Shown: positions 7,662-17,091 of the stretch, piece after piece | Numbering within the stretch: position 1 is the stretch's first letter | Layout of the letters: the number at the start of each line of letters is the position of its first letter | From: CAWAHD01 sp963781785 | GTDB lineage: Bacteria > Planctomycetota > Planctomycetia > Isosphaerales > Isosphaeraceae | Direction of reading: 5' to 3' | DNA length: 64,000 nucleotides | Assembly: GCA_963781785.1 (NCBI GenBank) | Contig: CAWAHD010000002.1 | Span: 62,001 to 126,000, forward strand | The notes under the pieces: generated by a model | Database searches by the model: none | What the model saw: the letters and a program-made list of their open reading frames with translations, nothing else | Told to the model about the DNA's origin: nothing | Translations under genes and position numbers: made by a program

Positions 7662-10600
7662 ATGAACGCTTCCAGCGACGCGCGCAACCCCGTCGAACTG
7701 CTGGCCGAGGAGTTCCTCGACCGCAAGCGCCGCGGCGAGCGGCCCACCCTCCGCGAATACCTCGAGCGCCACCCCGAGCTGGCCGAGGAGATCCGCGACC
7801 TGTTCCCAGCGCTCTTGATGATGGAAGACCTGGGCGAGAGCTCCGGCGGCACCACCGGCTCGCTGGCCGCCGACGGCGTCGCGGCGGGGGTCCGGCTGCA
7901 GCGGCTGGGCGATTACCGCATCCTCCGCGAGATCGGCCGCGGCGGCATGGGGGTCGTTTACGAGGCCGAGCAGGAGTCGCTGGGCCGTCGTGTGGCGCTG
8001 AAAGTGCTGTCGGCCGGCTCACTGCTGGACCCCAAGCAGGTGCGGCGGTTCGAGCGGGAAGCGAAGGCGGCGGCACGGCTGCACCATACCAACATCGTGC
8101 CCGTCTTCGGCGTCGGCCAGCAGGACGGGCACCATTATTTCGTGATGCAGTTCATCGCGGGCGTGGGGCTCGACGTCGTGCTGGACGATCTGCGCCGGCT
8201 GCGCCAGGCGAAGTCGGAAGCGGGACCTGCCGCAGGGCCCATCGCGGCATCGAGCCGCATCGCCGGCCTGTCGGCGGCGGACGTCGCACGCTCGCTCCTC
8301 ACCGGCCGGTTCGATGCCGGCGGACCGCTCGTCGATGGGTCCATGACCGAGCCCTTCGACGACGCGGCTCCCGCGCCGCCCTCCGTCGACAACGGCCCCC
8401 CAGCCGACTCCTCCCCGGCGATCCTGCCCGGCTCCTCCGAACTCTCAGCGTCGTCGGATCCCGACCGCCAGTTCTACCGCTCGATCGCCCGCATCGGCGT
8501 CCAGGTCGCCGAGGCACTCGAGTACGCCAACCGCCAGGGCATCCTTCACCGCGACGTCAAGCCGTCCAACCTGCTGCTGGACAACCACGGCAACATCTGG
8601 GTCGCCGACTTCGGCCTGGCCAAGACCACTGAAGCCGACGACCTGACGCATACCGGCGACATACTGGGCACGATCCGCTACATGGCTCCCGAACGGTTCG
8701 CGGGCCATTGCGACGCGCGGTCGGACGTCTACAGCCTGGGCTTGACGCTCTACGAGCTGGTGGCGTTGCGTCCGGCCTACGAGGCCTCCGACCGTCATCG
8801 GCTGATGGAGCGGGTGCTGCACGAGGAGCCGGAGCGGTTGAAGAAGCTCGCTCCGGGCGTGCCTCGGGACCTGGAGACGATCATCGCCAAGGCGACGGCG
8901 CGGGACCCTGCGGGGCGGTACGCGACGGCGACGGCACTGGCGGAGGACCTGCGGCGGTTCGTCGAGGACCGTCCGATCCGGGCGCGGCGGGTGTCGGCAG
9001 CGGAGCGTCTGGCGCGGTGGTGCCGGCGGAACAAGGGGCTGGCGAGTGCGATCGGCCTGGCGGTGTTGACGCTGGTGGCCGCGGTCGTCTTGTCGCTGCT
9101 CTACGCCAGAGAGCAGCGCGGGCTCGCGGCTGCCCGGAAGCTTTACGCCGCCGAACAAGCCCATCGCGCCGACGATCAAGCGGCGGCGGCGGCGAGTTAC
9201 AAGGCCGCCCTGTCCGAATCAAACCGCCGGCTGGCCACGCTCGACCTCGAGCGCGGCCGCGTCGCCTTCGACAAGGACCAGATCGGCGTGGGCATGCTCT
9301 GGACCATCGAGTCGCTGCGGATGGCCACCACGGCCGGCGACGAGCCGGGCCGGCACCTGGCCCTGGCCAACCTGGCGGCCTGGCGGCGCGAGCTGGTCGA
9401 GCCGAAGGCCCTCTTCTCCCATGGCGACAGGGTGTTGTCGGTCGCGTTCAGCCCCGACGGCCAGACTATCCTCACCGGGAGCTGGGATAACACGGCGCGG
9501 CTCTGGGACGCCCACACCGGCCGGCCCCTCGGCCCGCCGCTGGAGCATTCGCGATCGGTGATGTCCGTGGCGTTCAGCCCCGACGGCCAGACGATCCTCA
9601 CCGGCAGCAACGACAAGACAGCGCGGCTGTGGGACGCCCGCACCGGCCGACCCCTCGGCGAGCCGCTGGCGCATCAAGACCCGGTCCTTTGCGTCGCATT
9701 CAGTCCGGATGGCCGCACCTTCCTCACCGGCTCCAGCATGGGCCAGGTGCAGTTGTGGGACGCCGCCACCCGCCGGCGCGTCGGGGGACCGCTGGTGCCT
9801 GGAAGCTACCTGGGTTTCGCGGCGTTCAGCCCCGACGGGCGTACCATCGTCACCCGGAACAGTGACGAGACGATGCGGTTCTGGGATGCCGCCACCCGCT
9901 GGCCCATCGGGGTGCCCCGGCAGGCGGACGATGTCGCCGGTCTGGCGTTCAGCCCGGACGGCCGGATGATCCTCACGGGCTCCGAGAGGCACAAGTCGGC
10001 GCGGCTGTGGGACGCCGAGACCGGCCGGCCCCTCGGGGATCCCCTGCAACATGCGGGCCCGGTCTGGTGCGTCGCCTTCAGCCCCGACGGCCGCACGTTC
10101 TTCACCGGCGGCGACCACGGGGTCCAGGCCTGGGATGCCGCCACCCTCCGGCGGCTAGGCCGGCCCCTGGAGCATCAGGGCATCGTCTTGTCCCTGGCGC
10201 TGAGCCCCGATGGGATGACTCTCATCACCGGCTGCCAGGACGGGACGGTCCGGCTCTGGGACGCCGCGGTCGGCCAGGCCGTCGGCCGGCCGCTGGACTA
10301 CGGGATTGAGGTGTCTTGCGCGGCGCCGACCGCCGACGGCCGCGGCTTGCTCATCGGGGGCCGCGACGGCACGGTCCGGCTCTGGGACCTGGCATCGGGC
10401 CGCCTGCTCGGCCAGCCGGTGGAGCACGGGTCCTGGGTCCAGGCCGTGGCCTCCAGCCCCGACGGCCGGGCCATTCTGACCGGCGGCATGGATCGCACGG
10501 CGCGGCTGTGGGACGCCCGCACCGGCCGGCCCCTCGGACCGCCCCTGGTGCACCGGGACGGGGTGTTGACCGTGGCGTTCAGCCCGGATGGCCGCACCCT

Positions 10601-12175
10601 CCTCACCGGGAGCGGCTCGACGGTGTTCAGGCCGTATGGCCGCACCCTCCTCATCAAGAGCGGCTCGACCGATGGCCTATCGGGCGAAGCCCGGCTCTGG
10701 GACGCCGGCACCGGCCGACCCCTCGGACCGCCCCTGGCGCACCAGGGCCCGGTGGTCGCCGTGGCCTTCGGCCCGGATGGTCGGTCCGTCCTCACCGGGA
10801 GCATGGACAAGACAGCGCGGCTGTGGGACGCGGCCACCGGCCAGCCTCTCGGCCCGCTCCTGGCGCACCCGGACATGGTCGATGCCGTAGCGTTCAGCCC
10901 CGACGGAAGGACCATCCTCGTTTCGTGCGTCGACAAGACGCTGCGACTCTGGGAGGCCGCCTCCGGCCGGCCGGTCGGGCCGCCCCTGTCGCACCCGGCC
11001 TCGGTGTTCGCCGTGGCGTTCAGTCCCGACGGGAGAACTATCCTCGCCGGAGGCTTCGAGAGGGGGCGCGGCTTTGGGACGCCGCCACTGGCCAGCCGAT
11101 CGGCCCGCCCTTGCCCCATTCGCCGGGGCTATCCGAAGAGCGGTTCTCCGGCGTGAGGTCCCTGGGGTTCGTCGCGGACGGCCAGTCGCTCTTCACCAGC
11201 GATTACTACAGGGCGCGGGTCTGGGACGCGCCGCCGCCCCTGCCCGACGACCTGCCGCGGCTGTCGGCCTGGGTCGAAGCGGCCACCGGGCTGGCGCTGG
11301 ACGAGCGGGGCGCCGTCCGTGTGCTCGACCGCGACGCCTGGCTCGAGCGCCGCCGGCGGCTGGAGGCCCTCGGCGGCCCGCCGCCGCCCGACCCGGCGCC
11401 GCGGCTGGATCCGATCCTCTATGGCGGCGACCCGACGGCCCGGGGCGACGCCCTGGCAGCGCGGGGCCTGTGGGATCGCGCCGAGGCCGCCTACGCCGAG
11501 GCCGTCCGCGCCCGCCCGCGGAATCCCTCGGTCCGCGACGCGCTGGCCGGCCTGCACGTCCGCCTCGGCCGCCTCGGCCGCGCGGAGGTGGAGCTGGCCG
11601 AGGCGTCCCGCTGGATCCCCGACGACGCGCACCTGCCAAGGCGGCGGGTCCTGCTCCTGCTCGAGTCGCGCGATCGGGCCGGCTGGCGGTACGCCTGCGC
11701 CGCGCTGCTTGCCCGCTTCGGCGGGACGATCGACCCGAGGCCGGCCGGCGAGGTCGCCCGGGCCTGGGCGCTGGCGCCCGGCCCGGCCGGCGATCCGGCG
11801 GCGGCGCTGCGGCTGGCCGAAGTCGGCACCGGCCTCATCGGGACCCCGGGCGCGATGGCCGACACCGTGACCACGCTCGGCGCCGCGCTGTACCGCGCCG
11901 GCCGGCCCGCCGAGGCGATCGGCCGGCTGGAGGAAGCGATCCGGGCCCGGGGCGGGGCGGGCTCGCCGCGGGACTGGGCCTTACTGGCGCTAGCCCACGA
12001 CCGCTTGGGCCATCGCGCCGAGGCCCGCCGCTGGCTCGACCGGCTGCGGGAGCATCAGCCCAGCACGGACCCGGTCCAATTCTGGGATGAGCTGGAGATC
12101 CGCGTGCTCCGGAGCGAGGCCGACGCCGTGATCCTCTACGACCCGGTGTTCCCGGACGACCCGTTCGCGCGGTGA
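7662..12175 (+). CDS. Membrane Ser/Thr protein kinase with WD40 repeats and TPR-like tail (frameshifted)
   Basis: Start ATG at 7662 after GGAGCGGC. Layout in residues: N-terminal helical ECF-linked segment (LLAEEFLDRKRRGE); kinase with GRGGMG near 91-96, VALKVL, then an unusual ~110-residue Pro/Ala/Ser insert before HRDVKPSN near 295 and DFGLAK; a transmembrane helix at ~459-485; about a dozen WD40 repeats (VAFSPDGRTILTGS, then ARLWDAATGRPLGPP) from ~585; and a TPR-like Ala-rich tail. Around 11062-11066 a G5 run lacks one base relative to the repeat pattern (ARLWDAATGQ reads on only in the next frame). Either the gene is broken, giving a 1165-residue product that stops at 11156, or this is a sequencing error in a ~1504-residue protein. 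Confidence 0.85.
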
Positions 12176-12365
12176 GCCGAGGGCGCCCAGCGTTGCCGAT
12201 CGGCGCGGGACGGCGAGCGGAGCGGCTCCCTTCCCGCACACCAGGGAGGCATCGCCGGGGTCCACCAGGGATGATGGTGTTGGTCACTGTCACCCCATCG
12301 GAGTGTGGCGTAAGGGCAGCCCGGCTAATTCACTTAATGTAGTGTCCAATCAACCCGAGACGGTA

Positions 12366-12549
12366 CACGCAATCGCCGCGGATCTTTTCCGACGTGCTCA
12401 AGCGCATCTCGCCGCTGCTTCGAGCACACGGCATCTCGGTCAAATTCCAGCGCACTCGAGTCGCTCGGCTGATCAGCATCGATGCCGATCCGAGCTTCGA
12501 TCGCTCCGTCGGCCCGCTTTTCACGGACGGAATCGCGCTACCCGCGTGA
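12366..12549 (+). pseudogene. C-terminal fragment of phage/element-type primase-helicase-like ATPase
   Basis: One frame reads SPRIFSDVLKRISPLLRAHG, then ISVKFQRTRVARLISIDADP, ending ALPA and a stop. This matches the tail of the second fragment at 19965-20143 (about 85% identical nucleotides by eye, same stop). In the full-length family, ATP-binding proteins of phages and integrated elements, this is the C-terminal winged region after the P-loop. No start, no ATPase domain. A remnant. Confidence 0.5.
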
Positions 12550-12592
12550 TTTACCCTTCCGCTCTCGTCGCGCAAATCAGTGCATTGACGCT

Positions 12593-12771
12593 AAGACACC
12601 CACATTTCGGACATGTGTGCGTGCAGGCACTCAGAATCGCGCCTATGGGCCATCCACCAATGCAACGTTTCGCGCTAAATGTGCACTCCAAGTCACCCAA
12701 CATTCAGCCAGCTAACGAAATACGCTTGTCGCGAATCCGCAGGCCACCCGCCGAATTCTTGGGTGTCTGGC
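12593..12771. mobile_element. MITE-like element family 2, copy 3 (diverged)
   Basis: 179 bp, recognisably the same interior as 5775-5956 (CAACGTTTCGCGCTAAATGT, CCAACATTCAGCCAGC), with a perfect right end TGGGTGTCTGGC (12760-12771) and a decayed left end AAGACACCCACA. It lies ~45 bp after the ATPase fragment. Confidence 0.7.
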
Positions 12772-12850
12772 ATCCCGTCGCCCGCGGCTCAGGAACCAAC
12801 GAGGAACCACCCACGGATCCCGAGCACTGTTGCTGCAACCAGGTTCCGAT

Positions 12851-14500
12851 TCATAGACCCTTGCAGTATTCATGCACGAACTGAACCGCCATGGCACCCT
12901 CGCCGACCGCCGAGGCAACGCGTTTGATCGAGCCGGAGCGGACGTCTCCGGCCGCGAAGACACCGGGCCGGCTGGTCTCCAGCAGGAACGGTTGCCGACG
13001 GCCAGTCTCGTGGGGGAACCCCGTCAGAGCCGTCCCTGTCTTGATGAAGCCCTTGGGGTCCCTCTCGATCTCAGCCGGGAGCCATTCAGTCCGTGGGAGT
13101 GCCCCAATGAAACTGAACAGCGCCGAGGTCGGGATCGCGTGAACTTTCCCGGTCTTCTTGTTGACGATCTCGACGGTGTTGAGGAAGTTTTCGCCGTGCA
13201 TCCGCCGGACTTCGGTGTTGAGGAGGACCTCGATACTGGGGGTCTCCTCGATCCGCCGGGCCAGATAGCTTGACATGTCCTTGTACAGACTGTCGCCTCG
13301 GACCACCAGGTACACCTTGAGAACCTCGCTGCTGAGGAAGACGGCGGCCTGGCCCGCGGAGTTGCCACCGCCGACGACCACGACATCCGATCCCCGGCAC
13401 AAAAGCACCTCGTTGGGAGTCGCGGCGTAGTAGACTCCGCAGCCCTCGAACCGCTCACATCCTTCGACGTTCAGCAGGCGGTAGTCGGCGCCGGTGGCGA
13501 TCAGCAGGCACTTGGCTGTAACCTTCTCGTCACCGTCGAGATGAATGACGGGGCCCCCGCTCTCGAACGTCAGGCTGATGACTTGTGTGCCGATGGTCAG
13601 GCATGCCCCGAACTTGTTGGCCTGAACTACGGCGCGCTCCGCCAACTCGGCTCCGGTGATGCCGGTCGGGAAGCCCAGATAGTTCTCGATGCGCATGCTG
13701 CGGCCGGCCTGACCCCCGGGCCCGGACCGCTCCAGCACCACCGTGTTCAGGCCCTCCGAGGCGCCGTAAACCGCCGCGGCGAGGCCCGCTGGCCCCGCGC
13801 CGACCACGACAAGATCGTACACGTCCGGCTTCAGCGGCCGGCGCAGTCCCAGCGCCTCCGCGAGTTGCCGGTTCGAGGGGTTACGTAAAAGCAGCTTGTG
13901 GCCCCAGGCAACCACGGGCGTGTCGGCTTCGCCCACCCCGAAACGCTCGAGGAGTTGTCTCACCTGAGGTTCCGCCTCGGTGTCCAGCCAGGTGAACGGA
14001 ATCCGGTTCTTGGCCAGAAAGTCGCGCACGCGAAACGTGTCTTGCGAATACCGCGAGCCGATCACGCGCAGGCCCACGAACTCTCCCGACTCCCGCAGGA
14101 TCTGCCGCCGGGCGATGAACGCTTGGAGGATGATGTCGCCCAGGCCCGGATGATTATTCAGGAGATGTCGCAGAGCGTCAGGGGATACCTCGAAGACTAC
14201 GGTATCGCCGCGAGCGATGGCCTTGACGATCGCTGGGCCGCCGGTCAACTGCGTCACGTCGCCTGTGAACTCACCGGGCCCGAGGACAACGACAGCCCTT
14301 GGCGTCTCACCGGATTCGTCCACGATCTCGATCGCGCCCGACTTGACGACGAAGAAACTGAGGTCCCGGTCGCCGACATCGAAGAGCTTTTCCCCATCCG
14401 TGCAGCGCTTGAGCGTCGTCAACGGGCATCGATCCAGTGCGGCCATCTGGGCCAAATCGAGCACGGGGAATGCGAGACTTCTCAAGTCGTGTTCGCCCAT
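12851..14500 (-). CDS. Cyclic-nucleotide-binding / thioredoxin-reductase-like FAD oxidoreductase fusion
   Basis: 549 aa, ATG at 14500 after GGGAGG. Residues ~10-130 form a cNMP-binding fold (GEKLFDVGDRDLSFFVVKSG, then LGPGEFTGDVTQLTGGPA). Residues ~145-220 look like a glutaredoxin/thioredoxin-like domain (VRDFLAKNRIPFTWLD) without a CxxC. Residues ~228-549 are a thioredoxin-reductase fold with FAD motif GAGPAG (234-239) and NADPH motif GGGNSAG (377-383). Where thioredoxin reductases carry the redox CxxC this protein has AATP (359-362), so classical thioredoxin reduction is unlikely. FAD-dependent NAD(P)H oxidation gated by a ligand is a reasonable inference. Neighbours are unrelated. Confidence 0.87.
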   Translation of the reverse strand: MGEHDLRSLAFPVLDLAQMAALDRCPLTTLKRCTDGEKLFDVGDRDLSFFVVKSGAIEIVDESGETPRAVVVLGPGEFTGDVTQLTGGPAIVKAIARGDTVVFEVSPDALRHLLNNHPGLGDIILQAFIARRQILRESGEFVGLRVIGSRYSQDTFRVRDFLAKNRIPFTWLDTEAEPQVRQLLERFGVGEADTPVVAWGHKLLLRNPSNRQLAEALGLRRPLKPDVYDLVVVGAGPAGLAAAVYGASEGLNTVVLERSGPGGQAGRSMRIENYLGFPTGITGAELAERAVVQANKFGACLTIGTQVISLTFESGGPVIHLDGDEKVTAKCLLIATGADYRLLNVEGCERFEGCGVYYAATPNEVLLCRGSDVVVVGGGNSAGQAAVFLSSEVLKVYLVVRGDSLYKDMSSYLARRIEETPSIEVLLNTEVRRMHGENFLNTVEIVNKKTGKVHAIPTSALFSFIGALPRTEWLPAEIERDPKGFIKTGTALTGFPHETGRRQPFLLETSRPGVFAAGDVRSGSIKRVASAVGEGAMAVQFVHEYCKGL

Positions 14501-14574
14501 GTGTCACGTCCCTCCCGATCCATGATCCTACCTCAGCGGAGGTACACCGGGAACTCCTTGGGAGCAAGAAAAAC

Positions 14575-15969
14575 AAGGACACGCAACGCGTAAGGCGTGC
14601 GAGAGGCAAGAACACGCAATGTACTAGGCGGAGGCGCCGCGAGTGAGCGACGCCGGGCTGGGGCGAGCGCATCGTGCCGGTACAGTCAAGCGTGGCCCGC
14701 ACCTTGAGCAGACTCCGTCACTTCGTGGCGGGGCGCTCCTGAGCGGCCAGTTATGCGCGCGACGTCGGCCGTCGATCACCGACCGCGACGCGGCGTCGAG
14801 TTCTTCAGGGCAAGGGCCGTGATGCGGTATCAATTCGCCGGAGCTATCGCGCCGGGCACCCACCCAGGTTGGCCAGGTGGTGCACACCCAAGCGTGTGGC
14901 GACCTCGCGTAGCCGCTCTCGACTGGCTGCGAAGAATCGGCCCAGCAGCCGCCCACCCCTGAGCTTCTCCAGCCGCGCCTGCCAGCCTTCCGCGCTCGTG
15001 CCCAACCGAGCGAGAATTCCCCCCAGTTCGGCCGAAATCGCGCTCTTCCCCTCGCGGAACAAGCCCCGCTGTAATCGACCAGAAGTAGATAGCTGCCCAG
15101 CGGCAGACCTTCCACCATTCCTTCGCGCGACGAATCCAACTTGCGCCGATCTTCGACCGGGCACAGCCAGATCGTTTCCTCCAGCCCGGCCGATGCATCG
15201 GAGCCAGCCACGCTGCCGCGCTCGGCAGCTTTCAGGTCGTCGACTCGCCCCTGGGCTTTGACGTGATCAACTCGCGTCGTGACCGACGTATGCGGGCTCT
15301 CCTCCGGAACCTCCACGATTCCCGCCGCCACCGGGTTCAGATCAATGTACGCACAGGTCGCCAGCAGCGATTCCTCATCGAGGACCGCAACGCTCTTGTA
15401 GCGTTGTTCGAAAAACGCTCCCCGGACTTTGTCCTGCCGGTTCGCAAGTCGCGACAACGGCTCCTTCAAGGATTTCATGAACCAGCTCAGGCTCTGCAAC
15501 CGCCCGCGGATCTTCGCCACCCATTCCGCGTCCTTGAGTCGCGACTGAACCCAGTCGTTGGATACCGGCAATGTTTGCCGGGACTTGTCGCGCGGCGGAA
15601 AAAGCCGTCCCCACCGCCGTACGACTTCCTCATCCGACCATCCGTTCGTGGCTTCCGGGTCGAGGCGCACCAGCAGATGCAAGTAAGTGATTGTCCATGA
15701 CCGAGAATCCGCCCACGGAGACGGCGAAGATTTCGGCAAGTTCCTTCACACGATTTTCGATCCATTTCTTGCGGTTCAACGGTCCTTCGCCGAGCAAGAA
15801 CGCCCGTCGTACACAGCGCGCGATGCAGTGATACCAACGGGTTACGGCTGGATCGACCAGTTGCGAACGCGCGACCGTCATGATGCAACCGCCGCGGATG
15901 GTGTCTTCGCTGGACTACCGAAACTACTAAACCGGACGGCGCGACGCAAGTTCAGCGTTGCGTGTCCTT
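14575..15969. mobile_element. RAYT (REPtron-like) element with 15-bp inverted ends
   Basis: The RAYT pseudogene is bracketed by AAGGACACGCAACGC (14575-14589) and its exact reverse complement GCGTTGCGTGTCCTT (15955-15969), about 1.4 kb apart. The ends match the MITE family 1 terminus AAGGACAGGCATCGC at 13 of 15 positions. A second AAGGGAAAGGACAC-type copy follows the right end to ~15992. RAYT genes are typically flanked by inverted REP sequences, so this fits a REPtron. I see no clear target-site duplication. Confidence 0.65.
14844..15881 (-). pseudogene. REP-associated tyrosine transposase (IS200-like, frameshifted)
   Basis: Reads as one ~345-residue planctomycete RAYT across three frames. 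N-terminus RSQLVDPAVTRWYHCIARCV; catalytic HUH region VMDNHL then HLLVRLDP; later WSDEEVVRRWGRLFPPR; EQRYKSVAVLDEESLLATCA with YIDLNP; C-terminus ASRERLREVATRLGVHHLAN. A tandem 4-bp duplication (AAGT AAGT at 15682-15689 on the plus strand) breaks the frame inside the HUH motif. A second shift lies near 15060-15080. Family members are single-strand DNA transposases that act on REP hairpins. This copy is inactive as read, but both breaks are small, so it decayed recently or contains read errors. Confidence 0.8.
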
Positions 15970-16007
15970 TCCCTTTGTGTCCTTTCCCTTCCGCGCCCCC
16001 TCTCTCA

Positions 16008-16086
16008 GGAAGGCCTCGGCCGCCGCCAAGCCGATGCCGCTCGTCCCGCCTGTGATTACCGCAATCTTACCTTGCAATCGATTCAT
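16008..16086 (-). pseudogene. N-terminal fragment of a second SDR gene
   Basis: From a minus-strand ATG at 16086: MNRLQGKIAVITGGTSGIGL, then AAAEAFLR and loss of homology. This is the start of a short-chain dehydrogenase with the TGGTSGIG cofactor motif, closely resembling the start of the neighbouring SDR (16876). It sits 43 bp downstream of that gene's stop, so it was once the next gene of a tandem SDR pair. Only ~26 codons remain. Confidence 0.6.
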
Positions 16087-16129
16087 ATGCGAAACGCCCG
16101 TCTACTTAGGTGGCGGCGGCGCGCGGCCC

Positions 16130-16876
16130 TCACAGTTGCGACCAACCGCCATCGACCGGAAGCTCGGCGCCGGTCGTGAAGGTCGCGTCGAACGCGAGGA
16201 AGAGGACGGCCTTCGCGATCTCGTCCGACGTTCCCCAGCGCTTCATCGGGATCATACCGATCATCTTCTCCCTAATCTGGGCGGCCTCGTCTTTACCGGT
16301 AAACACTTTGCCGATGATCGGCGTGTCGATGGGACCGGGCGTCACCGCGTTGACGCGAATTTCGCGAGAAAGCAACTCGGCGGCGAGCGTCCGAGCGAAG
16401 GATCGCAGCGCGGCCTTGGCCGCTCCGTATGCGGCGTTGCCGGGCATTCCCTTGACGTTGGCGACCGAGGTTGTGAGGACGATAGAGCCTCCCCGGTTTA
16501 TTAACGGCGTGAGCTTCTGCACCGCGAAAAGCGGCCCCTTGGCGTTAAGGTTGAACATCTCATCGTAAACAGCCTCGGTGATGCTCTCGAGAGGCGCTCG
16601 GATGCTGAACCCGGCGTTGACGAAGAGCAAGTCTAAGGTGTCGAACTCGGCCTTCGCCCGAGAGGCGAGGGCGTCGATTTCTGTCAACGACCGCGCGTCG
16701 CTCGAAACCACGAGGGCGTCGTTTCCAAGCTCTTTCTGCGCCGATTCAAGGCCGGCCTGCGACCGCCCCGTCACTAGGACGCGCGCGCCCCCATCCATGA
16801 GCATCTTCGCCGTCGCGAGCCCCATGCCGCTCGTGCCGCCGATAATTACCACCTTTTTACCTTGGTACCGTTCCAT
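16130..16876 (-). CDS. SDR family NAD(P)-dependent oxidoreductase
   Basis: 248 aa, a normal length for a classical SDR. Cofactor motif GGTSGMG at 13-19, NAG at 87-89, catalytic Asn111, Ser137 and YGAAK (Tyr150, Lys154), PGPIDTP after it, and a C-terminal DGGWSQL. ATG at 16876 is preceded by GAGGAG. Substrate unknown. Its upstream region resembles the SDR/TetR divergent promoter at 18.1 kb and carries the same palindrome (16965-16986), so it probably was, or still is, controlled by a TetR-type repressor. The adjacent divergent TetR gene has decayed to about a dozen codons. Confidence 0.9.
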   Translation of the reverse strand: MERYQGKKVVIIGGTSGMGLATAKMLMDGGARVLVTGRSQAGLESAQKELGNDALVVSSDARSLTEIDALASRAKAEFDTLDLLFVNAGFSIRAPLESITEAVYDEMFNLNAKGPLFAVQKLTPLINRGGSIVLTTSVANVKGMPGNAAYGAAKAALRSFARTLAAELLSREIRVNAVTPGPIDTPIIGKVFTGKDEAAQIREKMIGMIPMKRWGTSDEIAKAVLFLAFDATFTTGAELPVDGGWSQL

Positions 16877-16964
16877 ATGTATTCTCCTCGCGAGGTTAGG
16901 GTTGCTTTGCTGATTTCGAACTGTTTGGTATGATAATCAGGCGCGGACGCTGCGGTCAAGGGAT

Positions 16965-16986
16965 TTTTGAACTATTTATTTCAAAA
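16965..16986. promoter_or_regulatory. Putative TetR operator (copy 1)
   Basis: Inverted repeat TTTTGAA-N8-TTCAAAA, identical in arm sequence and spacing to the palindrome at 18168-18189. It lies upstream of the SDR gene at 16876 and overlaps the former start of a decayed TetR gene. Operator function is inferred from duplication and position. Confidence 0.55.
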
Positions 16987-17011
16987 TACCGTAAGACCCC
17001 GTGGACGATGA
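16976..17011 (+). pseudogene. Decayed TetR N-terminal remnant
   Basis: Aligned to the TetR gene at 18179, the first codons read FQNTVRPRGR then a stop, versus FQNDARPRGRPRSF in the intact copy. The start codon is TTA instead of ATG. The duplicated SDR-TetR intergenic region is thus preserved while the regulator gene is gone. Confidence 0.5.
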
Positions 17012-17091
17012 TGTAGCTCCGCAATCGCCTGCTGATTCGGGTTGCCGGGATCAGTTCAGCCGCGATCGGGCTCTCCTCCAGGACACCGCTC

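Noticed and set aside
11074..12090. 338-codon ORF in a second frame over the kinase tail
   Set aside because: Out-of-frame Arg/Pro/Gly-rich shadow typical of high-GC genes; the TPR-like tail is in the neighbouring frame.
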